Below, piece after piece: positions 61,656-64,000 of a DNA stretch of 64,000 bases. The first letter of the stretch is position 1; every line of letters starts with the position of its first letter. Both the position numbers and the translations under genes were made by a program. Below the pieces are notes generated by a model. The model had not been told where the DNA came from and made no database searches. It saw nothing but the letters and a program-made list of their open reading frames with translations. The DNA comes from JBKCUI01 sp046306195 (lineage in GTDB: Bacteria; Planctomycetota; Planctomycetia; Pirellulales; Pirellulaceae), in NCBI GenBank assembly GCA_046306195.1, contig JBKDXO010000002.1, positions 1 through 64,000 on the forward strand. The letters run 5' to 3'.

Positions 61656-62723
61656 ATGAAACTTGCGATCATGCTTCCAAACTGGGTTGGGGACGCCTGC
61701 ATGGCAACGCCGACTCTGCGCGCGCTTCGCGAAGGTGCGGCGGATTATGGCGAGATTTGTTGGGTCGGCCGGCCGGGGCCTCAGATGGTTTTGGATGGCC
61801 TGCCTTGGGCGGACTCGCGTTTGATGTACAAACCGCGGGCTCGGGGTGGTGATCTGCTCTCCCGACGCGGCTTGGTCCGCGAACTCAGACGCCGCCGCTT
61901 CGATGCGATGCTTCTTTTTACCAACAGCCTTTCTACCGCCGCTATGGCATGGTTGGGTGGTATTCCGAGACGCATCGGTTACGCGAGGGATGGCCGCTCT
62001 TGGCTCCTCACCGACCGAATTGCAGTCGTTGAAGGAGACCGTGATGCGAAGACCGATCCGTGCATCGATACCTACTTGCGACTAGCTGCCCATATAGGTT
62101 GCAATGCTTCCGACCGGCGTATGGAGTTGGTCGCTACGGAGGCTGATCGGCAGTCGACGGATGCTCTTTGGAAGACCGTCGGATTCGAAGCGGATCGATT
62201 GACGATTATTTTGAACACGGGAGCTGCAACCGCGGACACCAAGCGTTGGCCGATCGAACATGCAGTCGCGACCGCGCGGGCGTTGACCGGACGCTACGGA
62301 GCTCAGGTGCTCGTCCATTGCGGGCCGGCAGAACGGGAGATCGCCGATACGATCCAGGGCAGGGCAGGGGACCATCGCGTGCGAAGCATGGGGTGCGTAC
62401 CGTCCCTGCCGCTCGGGCTGAGCAAGGGAGTGATCGAACGCGCCGACTTGGTCATCTCGACCGACAGTGGACCTCGCCACATGGCCGTCGCGTTCAACAA
62501 ACCGATCGTCACCTTGTTCGGTTCCGTGTCGCCCTCCTTGACTCAAACTTACAACCGACCGGAAACCATCCTGTCTCTGGGGCTGGAGTGCCAGCCGTGC
62601 GGGGAGTATCAATGCCCATTGAAACATGCTCGCTGCATGAAGGATTTGGACAGCCAGCGCGTGATCGCGGCCGCAGTGAAAATAATCGAAGAGTCCCCCA
62701 AGATGCTCCGCCGAGCAAGCTGA
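61656..62723 (+). CDS. waaF: ADP-heptose:LPS heptosyltransferase II-like (GT9)
   Basis: A 355-residue glycosyltransferase family 9 protein that adds heptose to the LPS inner core. Family blocks: MLPNWVGDACMATPTLRALRE, FTNSLSTAAMAWLGGIPRRIGYARDGR, LNTGAATADTKRWPIEHAVATA and ISTDSGPRHMAVAFNKPIVTLFGSVSP. The CQPCGEYQCPLKHARCM near the end is a cysteine-rich tail typical of WaaF. Acts on the cytoplasmic side. It is followed by apt 68 bases later. Confidence 0.9.
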   Translation: MKLAIMLPNWVGDACMATPTLRALREGAADYGEICWVGRPGPQMVLDGLPWADSRLMYKPRARGGDLLSRRGLVRELRRRRFDAMLLFTNSLSTAAMAWLGGIPRRIGYARDGRSWLLTDRIAVVEGDRDAKTDPCIDTYLRLAAHIGCNASDRRMELVATEADRQSTDALWKTVGFEADRLTIILNTGAATADTKRWPIEHAVATARALTGRYGAQVLVHCGPAEREIADTIQGRAGDHRVRSMGCVPSLPLGLSKGVIERADLVISTDSGPRHMAVAFNKPIVTLFGSVSPSLTQTYNRPETILSLGLECQPCGEYQCPLKHARCMKDLDSQRVIAAAVKIIEESPKMLRRAS

Positions 62724-62791
62724 TACGTCGCGGCGCTCTTGCTATACTAGGACCTCCGTTTCGACACTGTACTCTCGATTACAAACAAGCC

Positions 62792-63319
62792 ATGCGCGAT
62801 CCTCAACTCGACCTGACCCGTTTCGTTCGCGATATTCCCGATTTTCCAAAACCAGGAATCCTGTTTCGCGACATCACTCCCCTGCTGGGAAATCCCGACG
62901 CGTTTCGCGAAACCATCGCCCGCATGGCGGATATGGTTCGGGACTTGAAAATCGACGCCTTGATCGCCGCCGAGGCGCGAGGCTTTATCTTCGCGGCACC
63001 CTTGGCCATCGAGTTGGGAGCCGCCTTCATTCCGGTTCGAAAGCCTGGCAAACTACCGTATGACAAACATTCTTATTCCTACGATCTCGAGTACGGGAGC
63101 GATACGCTCGAGATGCACAAGGATGCATTGCAACCTGGCGAACGGGTCCTGGTCGTCGACGATTTGCTCGCCACAGGCGGGACGGTCGAAGCCTGTTGTC
63201 GTTTGCTCGAAAACTACCAGGCTCAGATCGTCGGCTGTCTGTTTTGCATCGAATTGGCGGCCTTGGGGGGCCGCGCCCGTCTCGCACCGCATCGCGTCGA
63301 GGCCCTGCTCAAGTACTGA
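62792..63319 (+). CDS. apt: Adenine phosphoribosyltransferase
   Basis: A 175-residue Apt, which makes AMP from adenine and PRPP. Family blocks: RDIPDFPKPGILFRDITPLLGNPDAFRE, AAEARGFIFAAPLAIELGAAFIPVRKPGKLPY and VLVVDDLLATGGTVEACCRLL (PRPP loop). Length is normal. The ATG at 62792 gives the family start; longer in-frame forms extend into waaF. Confidence 0.96.
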   Translation: MRDPQLDLTRFVRDIPDFPKPGILFRDITPLLGNPDAFRETIARMADMVRDLKIDALIAAEARGFIFAAPLAIELGAAFIPVRKPGKLPYDKHSYSYDLEYGSDTLEMHKDALQPGERVLVVDDLLATGGTVEACCRLLENYQAQIVGCLFCIELAALGGRARLAPHRVEALLKY

Positions 63320-63497
63320 GAAAAACACCGACGCACGCAGGATCCCCTCCCATGAATGCCCCGCGCCAACAGGCTGGTCCCCGTGCTCTCGCTTCCGGCA
63401 ATCGCAGTTCGATTCCGTTACGAGCGTATCCAGCTCGCGAACCAGCGCGCCTCGGTAGTCCCCGACCTTGTTGACCGCTCCGACATCCCCTCGTTGG

Positions 63498-64000
63498 ATG
63501 GCAATCGCCGCAGGAGGTTTGTGTGCGATCTATGTGGTCGTCATGCTCTGTATTCCTTCTTTGCCGATCGGTATCCCCGAGGGCGGGATCGCAAGGATCT
63601 CCCGCGCGGAGTATTGGTTGATCCTCGTCGCATCGATGGAATCGATCTGGAGCCAATGGACGGCGGGCTATGTCCCGACGATCAGCGATCGCCTATCCAA
63701 GGTAGGATGCGCGGCGATTTGGATGGTGATCTGTACGATCCTAGGTTGGCCTATCGCACGATGCGACGGACTGCACCAAGTCGGCAGAGCCGTCAATACG
63801 CTGGCCATCAGCGCGGGCATCGGTTCGACCTTGGCGTCCTTGGGAGTGGCGTGCAATGCGGTGACCTTTGGACCGCAATCGCGGTTCGGGTTAGTTGGCT
63901 GGTTCGTTGCTGTCGGGCTCGGCTCTCTAATTTACGCACGGCGATTTGCGGGTCGTGCTCGGATCGATGACACAGCGGATCAAGCATGGGATAGTCGATC
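63498..64000 (+). CDS. Membrane protein of unknown function, truncated by the window end
   Basis: An open frame running out of the window, in a frame with a stop at 63456. From ATG 63498 it reads MAIAAGGLCAIYVVVMLCIP, then WLILVASMESIWSQWTAGY, CAAIWMVICTILGWPIARCD, VNTLAISAGIGSTLASLGVAC and FGLVGWFVAVGLGSLIYARRF, a run of hydrophobic segments. TTG starts at 63468 and 63471 are alternatives. In another frame an ATG at 63352 with AGGAT upstream opens 40 codons of an N-terminus (MNAPRQQAGPRALASG) that stops at 63472-63474, so a one-base frameshift may separate it from this gene. No family recognised. Confidence 0.6.
   Translation, partial: MAIAAGGLCAIYVVVMLCIPSLPIGIPEGGIARISRAEYWLILVASMESIWSQWTAGYVPTISDRLSKVGCAAIWMVICTILGWPIARCDGLHQVGRAVNTLAISAGIGSTLASLGVACNAVTFGPQSRFGLVGWFVAVGLGSLIYARRFAGRARIDDTADQAWDSR

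Overview
The window is a gene-dense, fairly GC-rich bacterial chromosome segment with the marks of a planctomycete, most likely Pirellulaceae. The markers are two DUF1559 pilin-like proteins, a DUF1501 protein with a Tat signal, two secreted PQQ-like beta-propeller proteins starting near a DWP[QE]-x-x-GPN motif, a DUF6800-type small protein, a MoxR/DUF58/transglutaminase cluster, a Lys/Ala-rich histone-like peptide and several dispersed palindromic repeats. The genus is inferred from gene content only.

Layout. 0-8 kb (mostly minus): the N-terminal part of glycine decarboxylase behind a tandem glycine riboswitch; a two-gene sugar-nucleotide operon (GalU-like protein plus a giant GHMP-kinase/UDPGP-type nucleotidyltransferase fusion); a DadA-like oxidoreductase; tgt. 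8-15 kb: an orphan NMT1/THI5-like binding lipoprotein, a Wzx-type flippase, fliW, a CrtI-like oxidoreductase, and an efp-pcm pair in which Pcm appears to be exported. 15-22 kb: a degenerate AroE-like protein overlapping a DUF1501 gene, a PQQ-like protein, an exported Hyi-like TIM barrel, tRNA-Ser(UGA), and a DUF1559-lipoprotein pair. 22-32 kb: a His/Cys-rich exported protein, DUF58, transglutaminase-like membrane protein, MoxR ATPase, lipoprotein, YraQ-type permease, and a convergent 848-residue membrane lipoprotein. 32-35 kb: FmdB-type zinc ribbon, a small membrane protein, rsfS, thrC, then about 1 kb of debris with a group II intron maturase remnant and a nested palindromic repeat. 35-45 kb: an Ig-like/thioredoxin pair, rho-rnpA with two further genes, MaoC, and glmU-type uridylyltransferase plus prs. 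45-50 kb: DUF6800, membrane protein, coaD, class III aminotransferase, site-2 protease, then a hairpin-rich leader feeding a 47-residue basic peptide with an intrinsic terminator. 50-64 kb: orphan pntAA, an epimerase, a TPR giant, a gluconolactonase-like protein divergent from a PQQ-like protein, a signal peptidase with an inserted zinc ribbon, a second DUF1559-lipoprotein pair, a heptosyltransferase, apt, and the start of a membrane protein.

How the genes work together. Overlapping stop/start codons suggest tight co-expression in several places: DUF58-transglutaminase, coaD with its upstream membrane gene, aminotransferase-site-2 protease, DUF1559-lipoprotein, PQQ-like-signal peptidase, and AroE-like-DUF1501. 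Sugar-nucleotide and envelope genes recur (GalU-like, kinase-nucleotidyltransferase, glmU-like, flippase, epimerase, heptosyltransferase), consistent with a complex envelope. No CRISPR array, prophage or intact insertion sequence was seen. The best leads for undescribed biology are the structured leader plus histone-like peptide, the palindrome families with conserved loops or arms, the kinase-nucleotidyltransferase fusion, the transglutaminase-fold protein lacking its catalytic Cys, and the lipoprotein-YraQ permease pair.
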